Shown piece by piece: positions 9,182-14,869 of a stretch of DNA of 64,000 bases. Source of the DNA: Verrucomicrobiaceae bacterium (lineage in GTDB: Bacteria > Verrucomicrobiota > Verrucomicrobiia > Verrucomicrobiales > Verrucomicrobiaceae); NCBI GenBank assembly GCA_024232965.1, contig JACKQF010000008.1:248001-312000 (forward strand), written 5' to 3'. The notes under the pieces were generated by a model, which was given only the letters and a program-made list of their open reading frames with translations, was not told where the DNA came from and did not search any database. A program made the translations under genes and the position numbers. Numbering within the stretch: the first letter of the stretch is position 1; each line of letters begins with the position of its first letter.

Positions 9182-9234
9182 ATCAACGACACGACAGATG
9201 CCACACGAGCCCTTCCCTGCATCCGTTTTGATCG
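9182..9234 (-). repeat. Conserved 5' half of an attC-like site (family A)
   Basis: Minus strand: GGCGATCAAAACGGATGCAG then GGAAGGGCTCGTGTGGCATC and TGTCGTGTC. It matches the 5' parts of the sites at 7.9 and 13.0 kb over about 50 bases, and lies about 27 bases after the stop of the GNAT gene, as expected for an attC. A matching 3' arm was not found, so it may be a broken site. Confidence 0.45.
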
Positions 9235-9261
9235 CCTTGGTTTGCGAAGGTGGGCTCTTGC

Positions 9262-9828
9262 TCACGGACTAGCCTCCTTAATTTTCGAATACATCCTCGT
9301 ATCTCGAAGTCTCCCCGAGAGGTTGAAACGCTCGTTCCGCAAGGTTCCCTCAAGCTTGAATCCGGCCCGCTCAGCGAGTCTCCAGCTGGGGACGTTCTCA
9401 GCGTCTGTGCTCAAGAAGACGCGGTTCGCGGAAAGGTCGCGCAAGGCGTAATCAGCCAGCGCTTTGACGCCCTCAGTCATCAATCCCTGGCCACCAAACC
9501 TTGTGCGCCCCCAATAACCAATCTCGAAGCACCGCAGCGCCCAATCTGCGTCATGCAACCCACTGCCCCCAATCAACGACCCATCGGATTTCAGGAGAAA
9601 GAACACCATCAAGTCCTCATTCAGCAGAAACCTAGCGTAAGCCCTCCGGCATCCAAACTCGGACTGTTCAAGTGTTGGGGGAGGCGTCACCCAGCCCAAC
9701 CACGGCTTGAGCGTCTCCAACGACTCCAAAACCGCCTCATTGAACATCGGTCCATCGCCTGGGCGGGCGACTCGAATGATCAGCCGCTCGGTCTCGATCT
9801 GTTCAGGAAGCTGGTCTTTCGTGGGCAT
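9262..9828 (-). CDS. GNAT-family acetyltransferase, RimJ/RimL type
   Basis: The 188-residue product transfers an acetyl group from acetyl-CoA; the acceptor is unknown. Family features: the start LPEQIETERLIIRVARPGDG, a middle strand (GSLIGGSGLHDADWALRCFE), IGYWGRTRFGGQGLMTEGVK, which contains the acetyl-CoA-binding loop (R-x-x-G-x-G/A type), and the C-terminal NVPSWRLAERAGFKLEGTLR. The start is ATG 9828; a TTG one codon upstream is also possible. GCCTAAC lies about 20 bases before the start. The neighbouring upstream gene is 11338-11775, with an IS element inserted between them. GNAT enzymes are frequent integron cassette cargo. Confidence 0.85.
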   Translation of the reverse strand: MPTKDQLPEQIETERLIIRVARPGDGPMFNEAVLESLETLKPWLGWVTPPPTLEQSEFGCRRAYARFLLNEDLMVFFLLKSDGSLIGGSGLHDADWALRCFEIGYWGRTRFGGQGLMTEGVKALADYALRDLSANRVFLSTDAENVPSWRLAERAGFKLEGTLRNERFNLSGRLRDTRMYSKIKEASP

Positions 9829-9985
9829 CAAAAGTGTCGCTGCTGGTTAGGCGGGTTCACTATTTTGGCGTGTTGAGGTGGACCCCGTTCTTCGGCCAGG
9901 ATTGCGTGAAGTTAAGCTATGGTGATCACGGCTGAGGGTGGTGATTCGTTCGGGGTTCTGGGGGCGCTTTGCAAGGGCTTTGCTC

Positions 9986-10056
9986 CGCATTTTGAGCTGT
10001 TCTCAAGAAGGCGACGAGCGGAGCGAGTGGCCTTCTTGAGAACAGCTCAAAATGCG
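9986..10056. repeat. 27-bp perfect inverted repeat inside the IS
   Basis: Arms 9986-10012 and 10030-10056 are exact reverse complements over 27 bases, with a 17-nt spacer. Weaker outer pairing continues (GGGGCG at 9961 with CGCCCC at 10059). It lies 40 bases after the orfB stop. It could stop transcription across the IS boundary or form a cruciform. I know of no such structure as a general feature of IS3 elements. Confidence 0.9.
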
Positions 10057-10096
10057 GTCGCCCCCTCCTTCAGGGTCTTTTTTCGTTACGTGGACG

Positions 10097-10996
10097 TTAG
10101 GCTGCCTTCTTCATCTTCTTTTTTTTCACGGTTGTTTCCCGCGTTGGCCGATACTCTTGGCTAGGCGTTTTGTTCTTCAGTGCTTCGTGCGGCCTCCATG
10201 TGTTGTAGTGCTTCAGCCAGCGCTCCACTCCGCGCTCCAACTCATGCACCGTGGTGTGCTCGCGCAGGTAGATCTCCTCGTATTTGATGCTGCGCCACAG
10301 CCGCTCGATGAACACGTTGTCCATCCATCGACCGCGCCCGTCCATGCTGATCTGCACGCCCCAGCTCTTGAGTCGGGAGGTCCATTCCTCGCTGGTAAAC
10401 TGGCTACCCTGATCCGTGTTGAAGATCTCCGGCACACAACCGGCATACATCTTCGCACGCTCCAGCGCCAACAGGCACAGCGACACATCCATCGTGTTGC
10501 TCACGGCCCAGCCTAACACACAACGTGTCTTCCAATCCATTACCGCACAGAGGTAGGCGCTGCCTCGCAGCATGGGGATGTAGGTGATGTCCGTGCACCA
10601 CACCTGGTCGGCCCTGGTGACTTCCAGATCGCGCAGCAAGTAGGGATAAATGCGATTGGCCTTGTCTACGATGCTGGTGCGCGGCTTGCAGTATATGGCC
10701 TCCAGCCCCATCTTACGCCGCAGCCGCTGGAGTCGCTTGCGATTGACCTGCAGGAGTCGCTTGCGATTGACCTGCAGGCCATGATCGCGCTCCAACACCG
10801 TAACGAGTCGGCGCGATCCCAGACACGGGTCACGCAGATAGAGTTCATCTAGCAGGCGTTTGATCTTCACGTTCTCTTCGGCCTCCGCCACAGGCAAGTA
10901 ATCTAGACTGGAACGGGACACGCCCAGCAGTTCACATTGGGTTCTCATGCTTAGCTTCGGGTGTTGAGGTTCGATGAGTCCTGCAGTCCGCTCCAC
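10097..10996 (-). CDS. IS3-family transposase OrfB (DDE integrase domain)
   Basis: This is the catalytic half of the transposase. After an HTH_21-like region (SMRTQCELLGVSRSSLDYL) comes the rve domain with the DDE residues: D in WCTDITYIP, D in NTDQGSQFTSEEW, E in VFIERLWRSIKYEE. The conserved ending HYNTWRPHEALKNKTPSQEY is present. The frame opens without an ATG near its start (GTG at 10996), so it is probably made as an OrfAB fusion by -1 frameshifting. A 24-bp direct duplication (about 10736-10783) repeats eight residues (LQVNRKRL) in frame. The tail (VKKKKMKKAA) is lysine-rich. It appears intact, though the duplication could affect activity. Confidence 0.93.
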   Translation of the reverse strand: MERTAGLIEPQHPKLSMRTQCELLGVSRSSLDYLPVAEAEENVKIKRLLDELYLRDPCLGSRRLVTVLERDHGLQVNRKRLLQVNRKRLQRLRRKMGLEAIYCKPRTSIVDKANRIYPYLLRDLEVTRADQVWCTDITYIPMLRGSAYLCAVMDWKTRCVLGWAVSNTMDVSLCLLALERAKMYAGCVPEIFNTDQGSQFTSEEWTSRLKSWGVQISMDGRGRWMDNVFIERLWRSIKYEEIYLREHTTVHELERGVERWLKHYNTWRPHEALKNKTPSQEYRPTRETTVKKKKMKKAA

Positions 10997-11319
10997 ACTC
11001 CGAGCTGCTTGGATTTTTTTACCACAAAGTCCAACTTTACGGTGAGTTCGCCGATCTTGGAGTGCAGATCCGTGCGCTCCGCGCTGAAGTCCTCCTGCTC
11101 CTGCTGTCTGCCGGTCTCAAACACGCTACCTGCCTGCGTGCTGAGCTTCTTCTTCCAGTCGCTGACTTGCACCGGATGCACGTCGAACTCCTTGGCGATT
11201 TGCTGGACTGTCTTGATGCCCTTGAGGGCCTCCAAAGCCACTCGGGCCTTGAACTGTGGGTCATGTCTTTTACGTTTGGCTTTCACTTGGTATTGGGGGG
11301 GTTGGGTTGTCTCTCCCAA
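10951..11319 (-). CDS. IS3-family transposase OrfA (DNA-binding)
   Basis: The 122-residue protein has the IS3 OrfA helix-turn-helix: KRKRHDPQFKARVALEALKG, then TVQQIAKEFDVHPVQVSDWK, followed by a leucine-zipper-like helix (TDLHSKIGELTVKLDFVVKK). The best start is a TTG at 11319, because no in-frame ATG lies before the HTH. Its 3' end overlaps orfB in the -1 frame. The A7 tract at 11014-11020 lies near the end of the zipper region, where IS3 elements shift frame. Confidence 0.9.
   Translation of the reverse strand: MGETTQPPQYQVKAKRKRHDPQFKARVALEALKGIKTVQQIAKEFDVHPVQVSDWKKKLSTQAGSVFETGRQQEQEDFSAERTDLHSKIGELTVKLDFVVKKSKQLGVWSGLQDSSNLNTRS
11014..11020 (-). other. Predicted -1 frameshift site (A7) joining OrfA and OrfB
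   Basis: In the orfA frame the codons read GTA AAA AAA TCC, giving an A-AAA-AAA heptamer. Slipping back one base yields KKIQAARSVERTAGLIEP, which runs straight into OrfB. This is the standard IS3 mechanism. Confidence 0.8.
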
Positions 11320-11337
11320 ACCGCAATCACCATACTC

Positions 11338-11775
11338 TCATAACTTCACTACTGGCCCGAATTTCGGGGTCCACCTCATGTAGTCGCTATAAGTGAAAGT
11401 GGCTTCATCAAAATAGTTTTTTACGGGATACTTGAAACCTAGAATTCCTTCGGCCCGCCTCGATAAATCGGCATCTCTGTGCCAGACCTTTCTGTCCACA
11501 AAATGAAGGGGGTAATAAAAAATGTGAAGTGCTCTGAGGCGACGCAATGCCCCACCATCAATATTCTCATAGGTTGTGATCGGCCGATCCGAATAAGGAT
11601 TCCAAATATACGGCCCCCAGGCTTTGGGGGCTATTATCGCTGTATTGTTGGGACCTTGGCGCAGCCCATAAACGGTCGGGTTGTAAAATCCCCCAAGCGT
11701 TCTGACGCCATAAGATCCAACGTAGGAAATAACCAACAGTGCAAAAACAAAGATGAGCGTGCACCGTTTTTTCAT
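11338..11775 (-). CDS. Unknown small exported or membrane-anchored protein, 3' end altered by IS
   Basis: I do not recognise this family. The 145-residue product begins with one hydrophobic segment (KKRCTLIFVFALLVISYVGS), either a signal peptide or an anchor, then a Tyr/Arg/Trp-rich domain (NPYSDRPITTYENIDGGALR, LHIFYYPLHFVDRKVWH). The last 13 residues after ...YSDYM come from the IS end (boundary at 11378). Removing the IS and one TGT copy restores TYSDYTPK and a stop, so the original protein was only slightly different and the gene is probably still functional. In that ancestral form it ended about 30 bases before the GNAT gene, so the two were close neighbours. Confidence 0.6.
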   Translation of the reverse strand: MKKRCTLIFVFALLVISYVGSYGVRTLGGFYNPTVYGLRQGPNNTAIIAPKAWGPYIWNPYSDRPITTYENIDGGALRRLRALHIFYYPLHFVDRKVWHRDADLSRRAEGILGFKYPVKNYFDEATFTYSDYMRWTPKFGPVVKL

Positions 11776-12641
11776 ATCGAGCGGACGTTTCAGGGGATGG
11801 ACCGGCGGTGGCGAGTCTGAATTTACAGAAGGACGTTGTCGCCGGTTGCGGCTCGCGTCTTGTTAAACGAAGCCGCCAGGCGGGCCTGATCGGAACTCTG
11901 GGCGCGGGGTGGTGGCGACATGGCGAGGTTGTTGAGGATCGCGGTAGCTGCACGGGGCCCAGCCGGAGACGAGTCCGATGCGGAGAATTCATTGTAGCCA
12001 CAGGCAGACGATCCCGGAGCACGATGAAATCAAAAGCAGGTTCATAGTCCTCATTCATCCGCTTCATTCAACTCAAATCCCTGCGCGCTCGCACTCAGGG
12101 ACCTTACCTCACCTGGGTCAGCCGAGTGGCGGGGAAGTTCCGCCACGGGGACGTAGGGACCGGGCTTTATCAGGGCCAAGAAAGCAGCGTCCCGACACGA
12201 TGGCTTCATATTTTTGCGAACCATGTTTTTGCCATCAAAAAAACGAACAAACACCCCAACCCCAAGCCGCATGAAGAGCCAAGACAGCACCTCCCAACAC
12301 CGCACCGCCAAAACAAGCGCTTGAACGCAGGTCAAAATCGAACGATCCGCACACCAAAGCAGCGAAGCACAGGCATGCTGGCACACCAGGGAAAGGCAGA
12401 TCAAAAAGCAAAGCGCATAAGAGTCCCTCACTTCGGTCACCAGCGCGAGTAAGGCCACCACGGGGGTGACTTCCTAGCCTCAGCCTCTGCGGAATCGCTT
12501 CGCATTCAGGGATGCCGCTATCGCAGCAAGACAGGCGTCCAACAACAATTAGCATCGAGGCCACGGCGGTCACGCCACCCACCAACCCACACCTCTAGCG
12601 CCGCGTCTCAATGCTCACTTGGAGGTTCGCCTCCTTGGTTG
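11776..12641. other. 866-base gap with no supported gene
   Basis: Several frames are open but none gives a recognisable protein. On the minus strand, an open frame starting at 12067 (MKRMNEDYEPAFDFIVLRD) looks protein-like for about 30 residues and then becomes low-complexity, so a decayed cassette gene is possible. GTTTAACAAGACGCGAGCCG with CCGGCG and a later complement CGCCGG (about 11790-11880, minus strand) could be a worn attC-like site before the 11338-11775 gene. Near 12625-12640 a GGAGG-CGAA-CCTCC hairpin follows the 12642-12944 gene. Confidence 0.4.
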
Positions 12642-12944
12642 TCATAAACCGAGAGCTTTTGTCGTGGCGACCGAAACACCAGTGGAAATGAACCAAATGA
12701 ACATTCTAGACCACGTAGGAACATAGAATGTTTTGAAATCTGGCCTTCGATCAAAGAGGCCTCTTAGTCCTTTGGCACCACGATAAACCTCGCAAAGCTG
12801 TGGAATGCCGATCACAAAGACCATCACAACAACGAAGAAGCAAAAGATGTTGAGTCGGCCGTCGATTCTACCGATTTCCGCCAGACGGACAAAGAATCCG
12901 CAGAAAGCTCCTCCGATGAGGCTGGTGATCCAAGTGGCACGCAT
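12642..12944 (-). CDS. Small membrane protein of unknown function
   Basis: The 100-residue product is not recognised. It has three or so hydrophobic segments: residues 4-22 (TSLIGGAFCGFFVRLAEIG), 31-50 (LNIFCFFVVVMVFVIGIPQL) and 78-97 (SRMFIWFISTGVSVATTKAL), with a short charged loop between the second and third (YRGAKGLRGLFDRRPDFK). The ATG at 12944 lies 9 bases from the end of a well-formed attC-like site (12954-13046), which is the arrangement expected for the start of a gene cassette. Confidence 0.6.
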   Translation of the reverse strand: MRATWITSLIGGAFCGFFVRLAEIGRIDGRLNIFCFFVVVMVFVIGIPQLCEVYRGAKGLRGLFDRRPDFKTFYVPTWSRMFIWFISTGVSVATTKALGL

Positions 12945-12953
12945 TTTCAGTTG

Positions 12954-13046
12954 GGCGAACGGCTCGGATCAGGCGACGGCGAGCGCAATACGTTGCTGAC
13001 ACGACAGATAGCCTTCGAGCCGTTTCCTGCATCCGTTTTGTTCGTT
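12954..13046 (-). repeat. Best attC-like site, with extrahelical G
   Basis: Read on the minus strand: AACGAAC (R''), AAAA, CGGATGCAGG (L'', 13035-13026), a roughly 52-nt loop region, CCTGATCCG (L', 12973-12965), AGCC, GTTCGCC (R', 12960-12954). L'' and L' pair fully except for one extra G (at 13030), which bulges out, the hallmark of attC folding. CGAAC pairs with GTTCG. A second inner pairing, ACGGCTCG with CGAGCCGT, competes. The 93-bp size and the position between two same-strand genes, 4 bases after one stop and 9 before the next start, fit an integron attC. Confidence 0.65.
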
Positions 13047-13049
13047 CGA

Positions 13050-13340
13050 TTACGACTTGGGTTCATGATGCTGAGGCTGCACTGCTAGTATTCCCGTCAG
13101 AACGTGGACGGCCAGAAGGAGGAATCCGCCCACCATCGTAGCAGCACCAAGCATGATGCGACGCTCGATGAGGTGAGCCTCGATGAATCCTTTCGGACTG
13201 GCGCAGGCGAAAACGATACCGCCAACAATGAGGGCGAGCGCCGCGACAAGTGTGAGACCTCGCCGGAGGGACCACGATGACAAGCGAGTTGCAGTAGATT
13301 CGATTGCGGCTGGAACGGCGGTTGTCGCGGAGGCACTCAT
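13050..13340 (-). CDS. Small two-helix membrane protein of unknown function
   Basis: The 96-residue product starts at the ATG at 13340 (MSASATTAVPAAIE). An upstream in-frame start would lie inside the attC-like site and is rejected. It has two hydrophobic segments (LTLVAALALIVGGIVFACAS, and IMLGAATMVGGFLLLAVHVL) and a His-rich tail (VQPQHHEPKS). I do not recognise it. The gene is bracketed by two attC-like sites (13361-13486 upstream, 12954-13046 downstream). This is the clearest single-gene cassette unit in the window. Confidence 0.6.
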   Translation of the reverse strand: MSASATTAVPAAIESTATRLSSWSLRRGLTLVAALALIVGGIVFACASPKGFIEAHLIERRIMLGAATMVGGFLLLAVHVLTGILAVQPQHHEPKS

Positions 13341-13360
13341 AAATAAAGGCAGGTCTAGTG

Positions 13361-13486
13361 GCCTAACGATGAGGTGTGGCACCGGCTACCGGGAGCGCAA
13401 CTCCGCAACTGGGTTAAAGGTTGTAGTTAAGGTGATCATTTCGACTCGGAGCGGGTAGCCGGTTGTCCGCCACCGTCTTGTTCGCT
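13361..13486 (-). repeat. attC-like site overlapping a gene end
   Basis: Minus strand: AGCGAAC (13486-13480), AAGAC, then GGTGGCGGACAACCGGCTACC, a loop, GGTAGCCGGTGCCACACC, CTCATC and GTTAGGC (13367-13361). The core CCGGCTACC/GGTAGCCGG is perfect, and the outer arm pairs with a few unpaired bases on the 5' side. GTTAGGC is a canonical attC 3' core and lies 20 bases before the next ATG. The last 16 codons of the gene at 13436-13933 lie inside this site. Confidence 0.6.
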
Positions 13487-13933
13487 ATTGGTTACGTTGT
13501 AGAAGCCACGCTCCCGGAAAAAGAACTTCCGATCCAAGAGACGGTCAAGAGTGATCTCCTCGCGGTGTTCTATGGGGTCAGCGAAATCGCCGTCCCAACA
13601 ACCGTAAAGTTCGATTGTAGGATTGGAATTCAGAAGCGGAGAAATGAAATCGTAAAGCTCCTGATGAATCTGCTCCTCATCCGATCCATCATAGTCTGGA
13701 TTGTGGCCAATATTCCATTCCTCCGGCCATTCGCCATTCTGGAAGGTGACATGGCGAAATCCGCATCCGCATCCCTGCTCAGAGCCCAAATACTTGGTGT
13801 GCGCCTTGGAGAAATGCCTCGCAACCGTTCCATCGTGTTCTCCGAGATCTTCCGTGTTGAGATGACGATTCTTCTCGTCCCAAGGAATCGAGGGCAAAGG
13901 CTCGTCGGTTCCGATGTAGAGCACGAAGCACAT
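13436..13933 (-). CDS. Conserved-looking soluble protein of unknown function
   Basis: The 165-residue product begins MCFVLYIGTDEPLPSIPWDE and contains YLGSEQGCGCGFRHVTFQNG, ELYGCWDGDFADPIEHREEI and FFFRERGFYNV. I recall similar proteins (MCF/L-LY-GTD start, GCGC motif, ELYG-WDGDF) as hypothetical proteins in many environmental bacteria. No function is known to me. The CGCGF cluster could bind metal; this is speculation. The last 16 residues (after YNVTN) are encoded within an attC-like site, so they are probably a read-through tail. Repeat family B lies just before its start. Confidence 0.65.
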   Translation of the reverse strand: MCFVLYIGTDEPLPSIPWDEKNRHLNTEDLGEHDGTVARHFSKAHTKYLGSEQGCGCGFRHVTFQNGEWPEEWNIGHNPDYDGSDEEQIHQELYDFISPLLNSNPTIELYGCWDGDFADPIEHREEITLDRLLDRKFFFRERGFYNVTNSEQDGGGQPATRSESK

Positions 13934-13938
13934 TTTTC

Positions 13939-14024
13939 TTTAGCGAACAGTGGTATTAGTACGATTCAATTTCGGTTTCGCCGATATTTTTTGGGGTTGG
14001 ATGGGTTGAGAGTGGGGCTGGGGG
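13939..14024 (-). repeat. Repeat family B, copy 2
   Basis: About 86 bp matching 8834-8920 by eye. On the minus strand: CCCCCAGCC, AAAAAATATCGGCGAAACCG with its small hairpin (TCGG/CCGA), then ACCACTGTTCGCTAAAG, five bases before the ATG at 13933. Both copies occupy the same position relative to a gene start. Confidence 0.5.
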
Positions 14025-14200
14025 TGTGAGCGATATCTGGATGGTTGGGCGCATCTCTTTTTTGGGGTCTGATTTGGCTTGGATGCTGGGTGCGACGGCT
14101 TTGTGCTGATGTGCTGCTGGCCTACCCCCCATCAGGGGCGCGGAAGGCGGAAGTGAAAAGTGGTCCGTAGGAAGCGGGGCTGGATGCGCTGGTGGGGGCC

Positions 14201-14653
14201 TTATTTCCAGATCTCCCACCACTTTTTGTTGAGTCTCCGTTCTTCTCGCTGGCGGAACTCCTCCTCCACCTCCCTGGCAAGTTCCAATGCTTCCGCCATG
14301 TACTCCTGCAGCGAATCACTCGATACGCACTCTTCGAGATTCTCCGTCGGATGGGGGCCTGCTTCGTGGTCTGCGAAGTAGACCTTTTCGTCTTTTCCGA
14401 GCACCATGAAGTAAGTGTCTCCGCAGCCGTCGTCGCCGATGACAAAATACTCGTCCGGCCACTTAATCCCAAACCAACCTTCTTTGCGATGCTCTAGATT
14501 CTCAGCAACAATGAGGTCTGAGTCTGAAAAAAGAGCATGAGATCTTATGTCCTCATCCGCTTCAGATGGATAGGACGACATGAATAATCGGTAGGCGTCG
14601 GGCAGTTCAATGCTGAGACTTGTCTCGATTCGTGCAAAGTCGGCTGCTTCCAT
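14201..14653 (-). CDS. SMI1/KNR4 (SUKH) family protein
   Basis: SUKH proteins often act as immunity proteins against polymorphic toxins, or as small regulators. The 150-residue product, from the ATG at 14653, has the family's features: ETSLSIELPDAYRLFMSSYP at the N-terminus, DLIVAENLEHRKEG, and FVIGDDGCGDTYFMVLGKDE followed by KVYFADHEAG. The C-terminus is a charged helix ending in KKWWEIWK. An ATG 16 codons upstream is possible but adds an atypical segment. It is the first gene of the minus-strand accessory cluster. No partner toxin is nearby, so an orphan immunity or cassette-borne role is likely. Confidence 0.8.
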   Translation of the reverse strand: MEAADFARIETSLSIELPDAYRLFMSSYPSEADEDIRSHALFSDSDLIVAENLEHRKEGWFGIKWPDEYFVIGDDGCGDTYFMVLGKDEKVYFADHEAGPHPTENLEECVSSDSLQEYMAEALELAREVEEEFRQREERRLNKKWWEIWK

Positions 14654-14823
14654 AACTCGAAAAAGGTGTTTGTGCGATGCCCTCACGGTTGAACAGAGCA
14701 TGGTCCGGCTAGATTGGCTTTTGGGGAGTTACGCTGGTTGCTCCTACACTCCTGGGCGTTCTCTTTGACGATCCAGTGGCCCCGGCCTCACAGAGGCCAG
14801 CTACAGCCGCTCCATCACTTCAT

Positions 14824-14869
14824 CGTTCGCTTCGCGGCTGCGCAGCCATCACTCCATCACTCCATCACT
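14824..14869. repeat. Dispersed repeat copy, palindrome plus octamers
   Basis: These 46 bases are identical to 51361-51406: a short palindrome (GGCTGCGCAGCC) followed by ATCACTCC repeats. Here only about 2.5 octamers are present, against about 11 at 51.4 kb. It overlaps the stop codon of the 14865-16199 gene. Confidence 0.85.

Larger units (their letters stand above)
8814..9261. other. 448-base gap: repeat B, dispersed repeat and half attC
   Basis: I see no gene here. Beside the start of the 8370-8813 gene is repeat family B (8834-8920). Around 9040-9062 is GGCAGAGGAATGGGGGCAGA, nearly repeated near 44628-44650. At 9182-9234 is the conserved 5' half of an attC-like site belonging to the GNAT gene that follows at 9262. 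No convincing 3' half was found for it. Confidence 0.6.
9874..11378 (-). mobile_element. Complete IS3-family insertion sequence
   Basis: The element is 1505 bp. Its ends are imperfect inverted repeats beginning TGAGGTGGACCCCG on both sides, and similarity continues inward for roughly 50 bases (through GTGAAGTTA and TATGGTGAT). It has the IS3-type 5'-TG...CA-3' termini. The 3 bases on each side are TGT (9871-9873 and 11379-11381), a target duplication of the size IS3 elements make. It carries orfA and orfB in overlapping frames with an A7 slippery site, and about 220 bp of non-coding sequence past orfB that contains a 27-bp perfect palindrome. It entered just before the stop codon of a cassette-like gene. 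Confidence 0.93.

Noticed and set aside
12051..12585. Minus-strand genes in the 11.8-12.6 kb gap
   Set aside because: Cys/Leu-rich text with no domain. Two overlapping frames are equally open, so neither is supported.
7328..14653. Integron integrase within the cluster
   Set aside because: None of the open frames in this interval encodes a tyrosine recombinase; the only recombinase is the DDE transposase of the IS3 element.
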